NCBI GenBank assembly: GCA_963809695.1
Contig: CAWEKI010000007.1
Span: forward strand, 558,001 to 622,000
Direction: 5' to 3'
DNA: 64,000 bases
Source of the DNA: JAGDMJ01 sp963809695
GTDB taxonomy: Bacteria; Bacteroidota; Ignavibacteria; UBA10030; UBA6906
The notes beneath the pieces were generated by a model. That model was not told the origin of the DNA, searched no databases, and worked only from the letters and a program-made list of their open reading frames with translations. The translations under genes and the position numbers were made by a program. This document shows, piece after piece, positions 52,503 to 60,112 of the stretch (the stretch's first letter is position 1; the number at the start of each line of letters is the position of its first letter).

Positions 52503-54602
52503 TCACACCCACCGCAATGCGACAAGCAGCAAATCCACCAGCTTGATGCCAACGAACGGCGCAATCAATCCCCCAACCCCGTAGACAAATAGATGCCATC
52601 GGAGAAGGCGTGCAGCGTTCATCGGCCTGTATTTCACACCTCGGAGTGCAAGCGGGATCAGCGCAACTATGATCAATGCATTGAAGATGACGGCCGAGAG
52701 AATTGCGCTCTCGGGAGTTGCAAGTCCCATGACATTGAGCGCCGCGAGCACCGGATATGTTGTAGCGAATGCCGCGGGGATGATGGCAAAGTATTTCGCC
52801 ACATCATTTGCGATGCTGAATGTGGTCAGCGCGCCGCGGGTCATCAGCAGCTGCTTCCCGATCTCGACAACTTCAAGAAGCTTCGTCGGGTTGCTATCAA
52901 GATCAACCATGTTCGCAGCCTCCCGTGCGGCCTGCGTGCCGGTGTTCATGGCAACAGCAACGTCCGCTTGGGCAAGTGCGGGTGCGTCGTTTGTTCCGTC
53001 GCCTGTCATGGCCACCAGCCTACCCCCCCGCTGGTGCTTCCGGATGAGTTCCAGTTTGTCTTCAGGCTTCGCCTCGGCCAGGAAGTCATCGACGCCTGCC
53101 TCCGCGGCAATTGCAGTTGCCGTCATCGGGTTATCGCCGGTAATCATCACCGTCTTGATACCCATTGCACGCAGGCGTGCGAAACGCTCCTTGATCCCGC
53201 CTTTGACCACATCCTTGAGATGGATCACCCCGAGCACTTCACTATTCTCCGCAACAACGAGCGGGGTACCGCCCCGTCTGCTGATGTCGCTGATGATCGC
53301 CTGGATGCCAATCGGGAAACTGCCATTTCCCCTTTCCACGAATGTCTGAATCGCCGACGCTGCACCCTTACGAATGGATCGCGTTGGATTTCCATTGCGG
53401 GCCGGGAAGTCGGCGCCGCTCATCCGTGTCTGTGCCGTGAAGGGAATGAACTGCATGAGCGGATAAGCCACATCGCGGCCGCGCAACCCGTATTTCTCTT
53501 TTGCAAGAACCACAATCGAGCGCCCTTCCGGTGTTTCATCGGCAAGGGAGGCAAGCTGCGCTGCATCCGCGAGCCGTTCCACCGGGACGCCGTTGGCGGG
53601 AATGAATTCCGATGCCATCCGGTTCCCGAGCGTGATCGTCCCAGTCTTGTCCAACAATAACACATCTACGTCGCCTGCTGCTTCAACGGCACGCCCGGAG
53701 GTCGCGATGATATTGTGCCGGATCATTCTGTCCATGCCGGCAATACCGATTGCCGACAGCAAACCGCCAATCGTCGTTGGTATCAGACAGACAAGGAGAG
53801 CCACGAGAGCCGTAACAGTAATCGGCGTGCCATGCCCTGCTGTGTCGACGCTGTACATCGAGAACGGGAGGAGCGTAACGCAGACAATCAGGAAAATGAT
53901 CGTAAATGCGGCCAGCAAGATATTGAGCGCAATCTCGTTCGGGGTCTTCTGCCGTTTCGCCCCTTCAATGAGCTTGATCATTCTCTCCAAGAACCCGCCC
54001 CCCGGCTCCGCAGTCACCTGGATGACCAGCCAGTCGGAGAGGACCTTCGTTCCGCCCGTCAGAGCACTCCGGTCTCCTCCTGACTCGCGAATGACCGGAG
54101 CGCTCTCGCCCGTGATCGCGCTTTCATCCACGGAAGCGATTCCCTCGATGACCTCCGCATCCGCAGGGATGAGATCCCCCGCTTCGACGAGGGCAATATC
54201 ACCCTTTTTCAAATCCGTCGATGCCACCGTGGAGTACTGCACACGGTTTCGCGGATCATGAAGAAGTTTTGCCGGCGTATTGCGCCGCGCTTTCCGTAAT
54301 GCCTGCGCTTGCGCCTTGCCCCTTCCCTCTGCAACCGCCTCAGCAAAATTGGCAAAAAGGACCGTGAACCAGAGCCAGAGGGAGACGGTTCCAATAAACC
54401 AGGCAGGAGCCTCTCCGGATCCTCCCAGTGCCTGAATCCAGAGGATTGTCGTCATGACGCTTCCGACTTCGACGACGAACATGACCGGGTTCCGGACCAT
54501 ATTCCGCGGATTCAATTTCAAAAGCGAATCAATCAAGGCCTGGCGCAAGATTTCTGGTGTCATGCCGGACTTGGATTTGGCAAGGGCTGTCGTGGGAGTC
54601 AT
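52503..54602 (-). CDS. kdpB: Potassium-transporting ATPase subunit B (catalytic)
   Basis: A 699-residue P-type ATPase, normal length for KdpB. Motifs: TGESAPV in the actuator domain, phosphorylated D318 in LLLDKTGTITLGN, KGAAS, MTGDGTNDAPALAQADVAVAMN, and seven membrane segments. It supplies the energy for the KdpA channel in the inner membrane. Its ATG overlaps the kdpA stop (ATGA) and the porin follows after 3 bp. Nothing is missing from the catalytic motifs. Confidence 0.97.
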   Translation of the reverse strand: MTPTTALAKSKSGMTPEILRQALIDSLLKLNPRNMVRNPVMFVVEVGSVMTTILWIQALGGSGEAPAWFIGTVSLWLWFTVLFANFAEAVAEGRGKAQAQALRKARRNTPAKLLHDPRNRVQYSTVASTDLKKGDIALVEAGDLIPADAEVIEGIASVDESAITGESAPVIRESGGDRSALTGGTKVLSDWLVIQVTAEPGGGFLERMIKLIEGAKRQKTPNEIALNILLAAFTIIFLIVCVTLLPFSMYSVDTAGHGTPITVTALVALLVCLIPTTIGGLLSAIGIAGMDRMIRHNIIATSGRAVEAAGDVDVLLLDKTGTITLGNRMASEFIPANGVPVERLADAAQLASLADETPEGRSIVVLAKEKYGLRGRDVAYPLMQFIPFTAQTRMSGADFPARNGNPTRSIRKGAASAIQTFVERGNGSFPIGIQAIISDISRRGGTPLVVAENSEVLGVIHLKDVVKGGIKERFARLRAMGIKTVMITGDNPMTATAIAAEAGVDDFLAEAKPEDKLELIRKHQRGGRLVAMTGDGTNDAPALAQADVAVAMNTGTQAAREAANMVDLDSNPTKLLEVVEIGKQLLMTRGALTTFSIANDVAKYFAIIPAAFATTYPVLAALNVMGLATPESAILSAVIFNALIIVALIPLALRGVKYRPMNAARLLRWHLFVYGVGGLIAPFVGIKLVDLLLVALRWV

Positions 54603-56341
54603 TGTATCATCATGAGATGTTCAACAATCGGGCCGAGCGCAAGAGCCGGGAAGAAATTCAGCGCACCGACAATAATAATGACAGCGATGAGCCAGCCGAC
54701 AAACAGAGGGGTATGCGTCGGCAAGGTCCCTTCGGTTGCCGGTATCAGCTTCTTCGAAGCAAGCGAGCCTGCGAGTGCAAGCGTCGGAACGGCAAGCCAG
54801 TACCTGCCGATGATCATCGCGATGCTCCCCCAGAGGTTATAGAACGGTGTGTTGGCTCCGATGCCCGCGAATGCGCTCCCATTGTTGTTCCCCTGCGAGG
54901 TAAAGAGATACAGCACCTCGGTGAAACCATGAGGGCCAGGATTGTAAATGGTTGCCCGTCCGGCATCCGTGACGACACCCAGTGCCGTCAACAAAAGGGT
55001 TGCAATGGGCATGAAAAGGATGAGAAGCGAAGCCATCTTCATTTCATACGCTTCGATCTTGTGTCCGAGATATTCGGGCGTGCGCCCCACCAGCAATCCG
55101 GCGACAAAAACAGCAACAATCACGAATACAAGCATCCCGTAGAGCCCTGACCCGACGCCGCCGAACACAACCTCACCCAGGTGCATCATAAAGAGTGTAA
55201 CAAACCCGCCAAGCGGGGTATAGGAATCGTGCATCGAGTTCACTGAGCCGTTGGACGCGGCGGTTGTCGCAGTCGCCCAGAGCGCGGAGTTCGCGATGCC
55301 AAAGCGTACTTCCTTGCCCTCCATGTTCCCCCCGGCTTGCAGCGCGCTGGCACCCTGATCCACTCCCAACTTCGAGAGTATTGGATTTCCTGCCTGCTCC
55401 GATTGGACCGCAATTCCCAGCAATACGACGAAGATCACAGACATTGCGCCAAACACGGCCCATCCCTGCCGCATGTCGTTCACCATTCGCCCGAATGTGA
55501 AACACAGCGCTGCGGCAATCAGCAAGATGGAGAGCATCTCCACAAGGTTGGAAAGCGGAGTAGGATTCTCATAGGGATGTGCTGAATTCACGTTGAAGAA
55601 TCCGCCACCATTGGTGCCGAGCTGTTTGATGGCAATCTGCGAAGCAGCCGGCCCCATGGGCAACACCTGATCGGTCACCTTCGCATTCGCGGCGTCGATG
55701 GTCGTTTCAACAAGCGTCACCGCCTTGTACGCAGAGAAATTCTGTATCACTCCCTGCGAGACGAGCACAAGCGAGACAACAATCGACAGTGGAAGCAGGA
55801 TATACAACGTGCTGCGGGTTAGGTCAACCCAGAAGTTGCCAAGCATCTTCGTGGAATGGCGGACAAGTCCGCGAATGAACAGCGCAAGTACCGCCATCCC
55901 GCCCGCGGCGGAGACAAAATTCTGGACGGTCAACCCCAGCATTTGGGTCAGATAGCTCATCGTTGTCTCGCCGCCGTATCCCTGCCAATTCGTGTTTGTC
56001 CCAAAACTCACCGCCGTGTTGAAGGACGAATCTGGGCTCACCGCCGCGAAGCCCTGCGGATTCAGCGGCAGGAATCCTTGAAGCCGCTGCAAGGCATACA
56101 CCATGAGAATGCCGGCGACGTTGAATGTGAGCATCGCAATCGCGTTTTGCTTCCAGTCCATTTCCTCGTCTGCCTTCACCCCACACAGTTTATAGAGTAG
56201 GCGTTCGACTGGACCGAGTATGGGATCCAGGAATGTGCGCTCGTGCTTGTACACTTTGGCCATGAACACTCCGAGGGGATAGCCAAGCCCGACGAGCAAC
56301 GCGAAGTAAAGCGCGATTTGGGACACTCCGACGAATGTCAT
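54599..56341 (-). CDS. kdpA: Potassium-transporting ATPase subunit A (channel)
   Basis: A 580-residue K+ channel-like subunit starting at the ATG of MTFVGVSQIALYF, which overlaps the kdpF stop (ATGA); the longer open frame upstream is kdpF and its neighbour read in the wrong frame. The four selectivity-filter regions of the superfamily are visible (TNTNWQGY, TNGGGFFN, SNGSVNSM, NNGSAFAG), with about ten membrane helices. It forms the high-affinity K+ path of the KdpFABC pump. Confidence 0.97.
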   Translation of the reverse strand: MTFVGVSQIALYFALLVGLGYPLGVFMAKVYKHERTFLDPILGPVERLLYKLCGVKADEEMDWKQNAIAMLTFNVAGILMVYALQRLQGFLPLNPQGFAAVSPDSSFNTAVSFGTNTNWQGYGGETTMSYLTQMLGLTVQNFVSAAGGMAVLALFIRGLVRHSTKMLGNFWVDLTRSTLYILLPLSIVVSLVLVSQGVIQNFSAYKAVTLVETTIDAANAKVTDQVLPMGPAASQIAIKQLGTNGGGFFNVNSAHPYENPTPLSNLVEMLSILLIAAALCFTFGRMVNDMRQGWAVFGAMSVIFVVLLGIAVQSEQAGNPILSKLGVDQGASALQAGGNMEGKEVRFGIANSALWATATTAASNGSVNSMHDSYTPLGGFVTLFMMHLGEVVFGGVGSGLYGMLVFVIVAVFVAGLLVGRTPEYLGHKIEAYEMKMASLLILFMPIATLLLTALGVVTDAGRATIYNPGPHGFTEVLYLFTSQGNNNGSAFAGIGANTPFYNLWGSIAMIIGRYWLAVPTLALAGSLASKKLIPATEGTLPTHTPLFVGWLIAVIIIVGALNFFPALALGPIVEHLMMIQ

Positions 56342-56430
56342 TCGAATTTCTCCGGTTTCAGAAGTGCGACAACGAGATAGACGAGCAGGACAAAAGCGAT
56401 CACCCCTGAAATGATGTGCAACGGATTCAT
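56338..56430 (-). CDS. kdpF: Potassium-transporting ATPase subunit F
   Basis: A 30-residue single-span peptide: MNPLHIISGVIAFVLLVYLV, then VALLKPEKFE. The membrane helix followed by LLKPEKF is the KdpF signature. Start and stop overlap the neighbours by ATGA on both sides (preceding 35-residue ORF and kdpA). KdpF stabilises the complex and is a lipid-like small subunit. Confidence 0.93.
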   Translation of the reverse strand: MNPLHIISGVIAFVLLVYLVVALLKPEKFE

Positions 56431-56534
56431 GGGCGTTCTCCGCGATTGTCCTGAAAAAGCCGCTCGCACACTTTGAGCACACCAAAAGTTGCCGCAAAAG
56501 CAATTGCGAGGATGCCGAGGTACATTACGTCCAT
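56427..56534 (-). CDS. Small membrane protein between kdpC and kdpF
   Basis: A 35-residue ORF (MDVMYLGILAIAFAATFGVL, then KVCERLFQDNRGERP). The ATG shares one base with the kdpC stop (TAATG) with GGAG just upstream, and the stop overlaps the kdpF start (ATGA). A single helix followed by a CERL motif resembles short peptides I recall next to kdpF in other genomes. It may be a further small subunit or a translational coupler. No function is known to me. Confidence 0.75.
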   Translation of the reverse strand: MDVMYLGILAIAFAATFGVLKVCERLFQDNRGERP

Positions 56535-57118
56535 TATTTGCTCTCCTTCGAGACTGCGTCCAAGGCTAGATTGAGCTCAACCACGTTTACGCCTGGCTCG
56601 CCGAGAATGCCGAGATCCCGGGAATCAGTGTAATGCTTCACCAACATGCGCACGTCTGCTTCCGACAGGTTTCTCTCCCGCGCCACACGGTGGACCTGGT
56701 ACATCGCCGCTGCGATGCTGAGATGCGGATCGAGACCGCTCCCCGAGGCCGTCACAAGATCAACGGGGATCGGCTGGGTGTTGGTTGAATCTGCAGAACG
56801 CAGAAGGTCGATCCGGTCCTTCGTTGCTTTCAGCAAGGCCGGGTTCAGCGGACCATAATTTGAACCTGATGAGGAAGCCGCGTTGTACGGAAATGGACTC
56901 GTTGCAGAGGGCCTGCTCCAGAAGTACTTTGGCGAGGCGAACTGCTGGCCAATCAGCAAAGAGCCCACTGCCTGGCCGTTCTTTTCGATGACGCTGCCGT
57001 TCGCTTTCGACGGAAAAAGCGCCTGGCTGATCCCCGTCACGAGGAGGGGATAGATTCCCCCTGTGATGAGAGTCAGCAACAACAGCATCGCCAGAGCCGT
57101 TCGAAGATGTTGTAGCAT
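56534..57118 (-). CDS. kdpC: Potassium-transporting ATPase subunit C
   Basis: A 194-residue protein with one N-terminal membrane helix (LRTALAMLLLLTLITGGIYPLL) and a periplasmic/soluble domain with the family motifs FASPKYFWSRPSA, ASSGSNYGPLNP, DLVTASGSGLDPHLS and AAAMYQVHRVARER. It is the catalytic chaperone that raises ATP affinity of KdpB. Here it is the first gene of the operon, not the last as in kdpFABC of E. coli. A promoter with TTTACG-type repeats lies just upstream. Confidence 0.95.
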   Translation of the reverse strand: MLQHLRTALAMLLLLTLITGGIYPLLVTGISQALFPSKANGSVIEKNGQAVGSLLIGQQFASPKYFWSRPSATSPFPYNAASSSGSNYGPLNPALLKATKDRIDLLRSADSTNTQPIPVDLVTASGSGLDPHLSIAAAMYQVHRVARERNLSEADVRMLVKHYTDSRDLGILGEPGVNVVELNLALDAVSKESK

Positions 57119-57162
57119 CGATGTGACCTCTTGATGACGAAGGATAATTACAAGCTGGCAAG

Positions 57163-57207
57163 AATATATATGCGCAAAAGCGTAGAGTAAATGATAAAGG
57201 CGTAAAG
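57163..57207 (-). promoter_or_regulatory. kdpC promoter TTTACT-N17-TATATT with upstream CTTTACG
   Basis: On the - strand TTTACT (57191-57186), 17 bases, TATATT (57168-57163), with CTTTACG at 57207-57201 and CTCTACG at 57187-57181. The weak -35 and nearby TTTACG elements fit a promoter activated by KdpE, but spacing of the elements (20 bases) is less regular than before kdpD. Confidence 0.5.
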
Positions 57208-57291
57208 TGTGGGCGCGAGACTGTTAAAAAGGAATAAAGACGACGGCAACCACCCGGTATTGAAAATCGCCCCATTTTCACGTTTTCTTCA

Positions 57292-57320
57292 TTTACTCCG
57301 CTCCGCCGTTTGCGTATATT
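57292..57320 (+). promoter_or_regulatory. mgtA-like gene promoter TTTACT-N17-TATATT
   Basis: The same hexamers and spacing as the divergent kdpC promoter 90 bp away. It lies about 65 bp before the GTG start of the Mg2+ ATPase. The shared -35 suggests common control of the two ion pumps. Confidence 0.45.
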
Positions 57321-57383
57321 GGGTTTTTGGGGCCAGAGCGGGCTCCGGGCAAGGTTTCCGTTAGAAAAAGCAGGGAGACATCC

Positions 57384-60017
57384 GTGCCTACCAGCATAGT
57401 CGGCGATGCCGCTTCCCGACTCTCCACCGCGCGCAAGAAATCGAGCGAGGCCATCCATGTCGCGACACAGGTCATCGAGGCCGCGCGTGCCGAAGTGTCC
57501 GAAGTCCTGGACGGCCTCAGCTCATCGCTTCAAGGGCTGAGAGAAAGTGAAGTCGAGACCCGGAGGCAAACACATGGGCCGAACGAAGTCGCCCGGGAAG
57601 AGAAACACGGCCCGCTCTGGCGGCTGATGATGTCGCTGCGCAACCCGCTCGTAGTCCTGCTAGCGACGCTGGCGGCGATTTCCTTCACGACGGGGGATGT
57701 CCGTGCGGGAACGGTGATGTGCCTGATGGTCGTTCTGGGCGTGCTGCTGAAGTTCATCCAGGAAGCCCGTGCGGACACCGCCGCAGCGCAGTTGAAAGCG
57801 ATGATCAAGGTGACGGCCACGGTCATCCGGGAAGGCGAGGCAACGGAGGTTCCCCTCGGCGACCTGGTCCCCGGAGATATCGTAAAGCTCTCCGCGGGGG
57901 ATATGATCCCGGCTGACGTCAGGGTGATAACCTCGAAGGATCTATTCGTCATCCAGGCCAGCCTCACGGGGGAATCGCTTCCGGTCGAAAAATTTGACCC
58001 GCGAGAGTCCCGCATCAACATCTCGCCGCTGGAGTTCTCGAATATCTGTTTTCTTGGCACGAGCGTCGAGAGTGGTACGGCGCTGGCTGTGGTCGTCGCA
58101 ACAGGAAAACAGACCTACTTTGGGAGCATGGCCGGAAACATCACCGGCCAGCTGGTCGAGACAAGCTTCGACAAGGGCATCAAGCGCTTCACGTGGCTGA
58201 TGATACGGTTCATGATGGTGATGGTGCCGCTCGTATTTCTTATCAATGGGTTCACCAAGGGTAACTGGGGCGAAGCGTTCTTTTTCGCCCTTGCCGTCGC
58301 CGTCGGGCTGACGCCCGAGATGCTCCCCATGATCGTCTCGGTCAGCCTCTCGCGCGGGGCCATTCTCATGTCGAGGAAGAAGGTCATTGTGAAGCGGCTG
58401 AACTCCATACAGAACTTTGGCGCCATGGACGTGTTGTGCACCGACAAGACCGGCACGCTGACCATCGACCATGTAATCCTCGAACATCATTGCGACGTGG
58501 TGCGCGAAGAGGACGACGCAGTGCTCAGGGACGCATACCTGATCAGCCATTTTCAGACCGGGCTGAAGAATGTTCTTGACCGCGCCATTCTCGACCACCG
58601 TCAGGAGGTGCACCAGAAGTATTCCGTTGAGACACACAGGAAAGTCGACGAAATTCCATTTGATTTTTCCCGTCGTATGATGTCCGTCGTGGTTGAAACC
58701 CCCGACGGCAATCATCGCCTTCTGACGAAAGGCGCGCCGGAAGAGGTGTTTCAGCGAAGCACCCGCTTTGAACTTGAAGACGAAGTCCTCCCCATGGACC
58801 CTGTTCTCATTCAAGACCTTCGGGACGAATACGAGCGCCTGAGTGCTGACGGCTTTCGCGTTCTTGCCGTCGCGTATAAGGACCTCGTCCAGCGGACCGC
58901 CTATTCAAAAGACGACGAGACAGACCTCATTCTTCGAGGGTATGTCGCATTCCTGGACCCGCCCAAAGGAAGTGCCAGGCCTGCAATCGCCGCCCTGCAG
59001 AAGCATGGTGTTGCGGTGAAGATCCTCACCGGGGACAACGATCTGGTGAGCAAAAAGGTGTGCCACGACGTCGGCCTTCCGACAGACGAGGTCGTGCTTG
59101 GCGCGCACGTTGAGAGCATGTCGGATGAAGAGCTGTTGCGCGTCGCCCGGACTGCAACGCTCTTTGCCCGGCTATCGCCGGCCCACAAGCAACGCATCAT
59201 CCAGGTTCTCCGATCGAACGGGCATGTCGTCGGCTTCATGGGGGATGGGATCAACGATGCCCCGGCGTTGCGCGCGGCGGATGTGGGCATCTCCGTGGAC
59301 ACGGCGGTCGATATCGCGAAGGAATCCGCCGATGTGATCCTCCTGGAAAAGAGCCTCATGGTCCTTGAGGAGGGCGTCCTCGAAGGCCGGAAGGTGTTTG
59401 CCAATATCGTCAAGTACGTGCGGATGGGCGCGAGTTCGAATTTCGGCAACATGTTCAGCGTCCTGGGCGCAAGTGCCTTCCTCCCCTTCGTCCCCATGCT
59501 GCCGATTCAAGTGCTTACCAATAACCTTCTGTACGATTTTTCACAGGTCCCCATCCCCACGGACAATGTCGATCCCGAACAAATCGTGAAACCCCGGCCC
59601 TGGTCGATGGATGAAATCACACGGTTCATTCTGTTCATCGGGCCTCTCAGTTCGATTTTCGATTATGTCACATATTTCGTCATGCTGTACGTCTTCAATT
59701 GCTGGGATCCGGCACGCGCGTCGTTGTTCCAGACCGGCTGGTTTGTGGAGTCGCTGATGACACAGACGCTGATCATCCACATCATTCGGACCAACAAGAT
59801 CCCCTTCCTCCAGAGCATACCCAGTGTGCCGTTGATGCTGACCTCGATCATGATCATGATGGTCGGGATGTGGCTGCCGCACTCCGGCCTGGCGCCCTCA
59901 CTCGGAATGACGGATTTGCCGGCATTGTACTGGCCGATCCTACTTGTGACGCTTCTCTGTTACATTGCTCTTACGCAGACGGTCAAGATGATCCTCCTGC
60001 GAAGGCATTGGATCTGA
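57384..60017 (+). CDS. mgtA: Magnesium-translocating P-type ATPase
   Basis: 877 residues from a GTG with AGGGAG six bases upstream; a TTG 19 codons earlier is possible. Class IIIB P-type ATPase with N-terminal cytosolic part, TGES in the actuator (QASLTGESLPVEK), the phosphorylated Asp in LCTDKTGTLT, KGAPEEV, GDGINDAPALRAADVGISVD and the MgtA-typical membrane stretch NLLYDFSQVPIPTDNVDPE. About ten membrane helices. It should import Mg2+ when Mg2+ is low. It lies divergent to kdpC and 95 bp before kdpD. Confidence 0.92.
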   Translation: MPTSIVGDAASRLSTARKKSSEAIHVATQVIEAARAEVSEVLDGLSSSLQGLRESEVETRRQTHGPNEVAREEKHGPLWRLMMSLRNPLVVLLATLAAISFTTGDVRAGTVMCLMVVLGVLLKFIQEARADTAAAQLKAMIKVTATVIREGEATEVPLGDLVPGDIVKLSAGDMIPADVRVITSKDLFVIQASLTGESLPVEKFDPRESRINISPLEFSNICFLGTSVESGTALAVVVATGKQTYFGSMAGNITGQLVETSFDKGIKRFTWLMIRFMMVMVPLVFLINGFTKGNWGEAFFFALAVAVGLTPEMLPMIVSVSLSRGAILMSRKKVIVKRLNSIQNFGAMDVLCTDKTGTLTIDHVILEHHCDVVREEDDAVLRDAYLISHFQTGLKNVLDRAILDHRQEVHQKYSVETHRKVDEIPFDFSRRMMSVVVETPDGNHRLLTKGAPEEVFQRSTRFELEDEVLPMDPVLIQDLRDEYERLSADGFRVLAVAYKDLVQRTAYSKDDETDLILRGYVAFLDPPKGSARPAIAALQKHGVAVKILTGDNDLVSKKVCHDVGLPTDEVVLGAHVESMSDEELLRVARTATLFARLSPAHKQRIIQVLRSNGHVVGFMGDGINDAPALRAADVGISVDTAVDIAKESADVILLEKSLMVLEEGVLEGRKVFANIVKYVRMGASSNFGNMFSVLGASAFLPFVPMLPIQVLTNNLLYDFSQVPIPTDNVDPEQIVKPRPWSMDEITRFILFIGPLSSIFDYVTYFVMLYVFNCWDPARASLFQTGWFVESLMTQTLIIHIIRTNKIPFLQSIPSVPLMLTSIMIMMVGMWLPHSGLAPSLGMTDLPALYWPILLVTLLCYIALTQTVKMILLRRHWI

Positions 60018-60051
60018 AGGGGGATCCGCCGATCCTCCTGTCCTCAGATAT

Positions 60052-60102
60052 TTTTACGAGATCTTTACGCGTTCTTTCGTGCAAATTGCTTGCTGCTTTC
60101 GT
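60052..60102 (+). promoter_or_regulatory. 11-bp-phased TTTACG array before kdpD, candidate KdpE box
   Basis: Elements TTTTACG (60052), CTTTACG (60063), CTTTCGT (60074) and CTTTCGT (60096) are spaced by 11, 11 and 22 bases, all on one face of the DNA. They end 10 bases before the kdpD ATG. OmpR-type regulators such as KdpE bind direct repeats with this spacing, so this is a plausible autoregulatory site. Confidence 0.5.
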
Positions 60103-60112
60103 ACATTAGCGC

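Noticed and set aside
52593..53660. 355-codon + strand frame
   Set aside because: Antisense to kdpB; Cys/His/Arg-rich junk translation.
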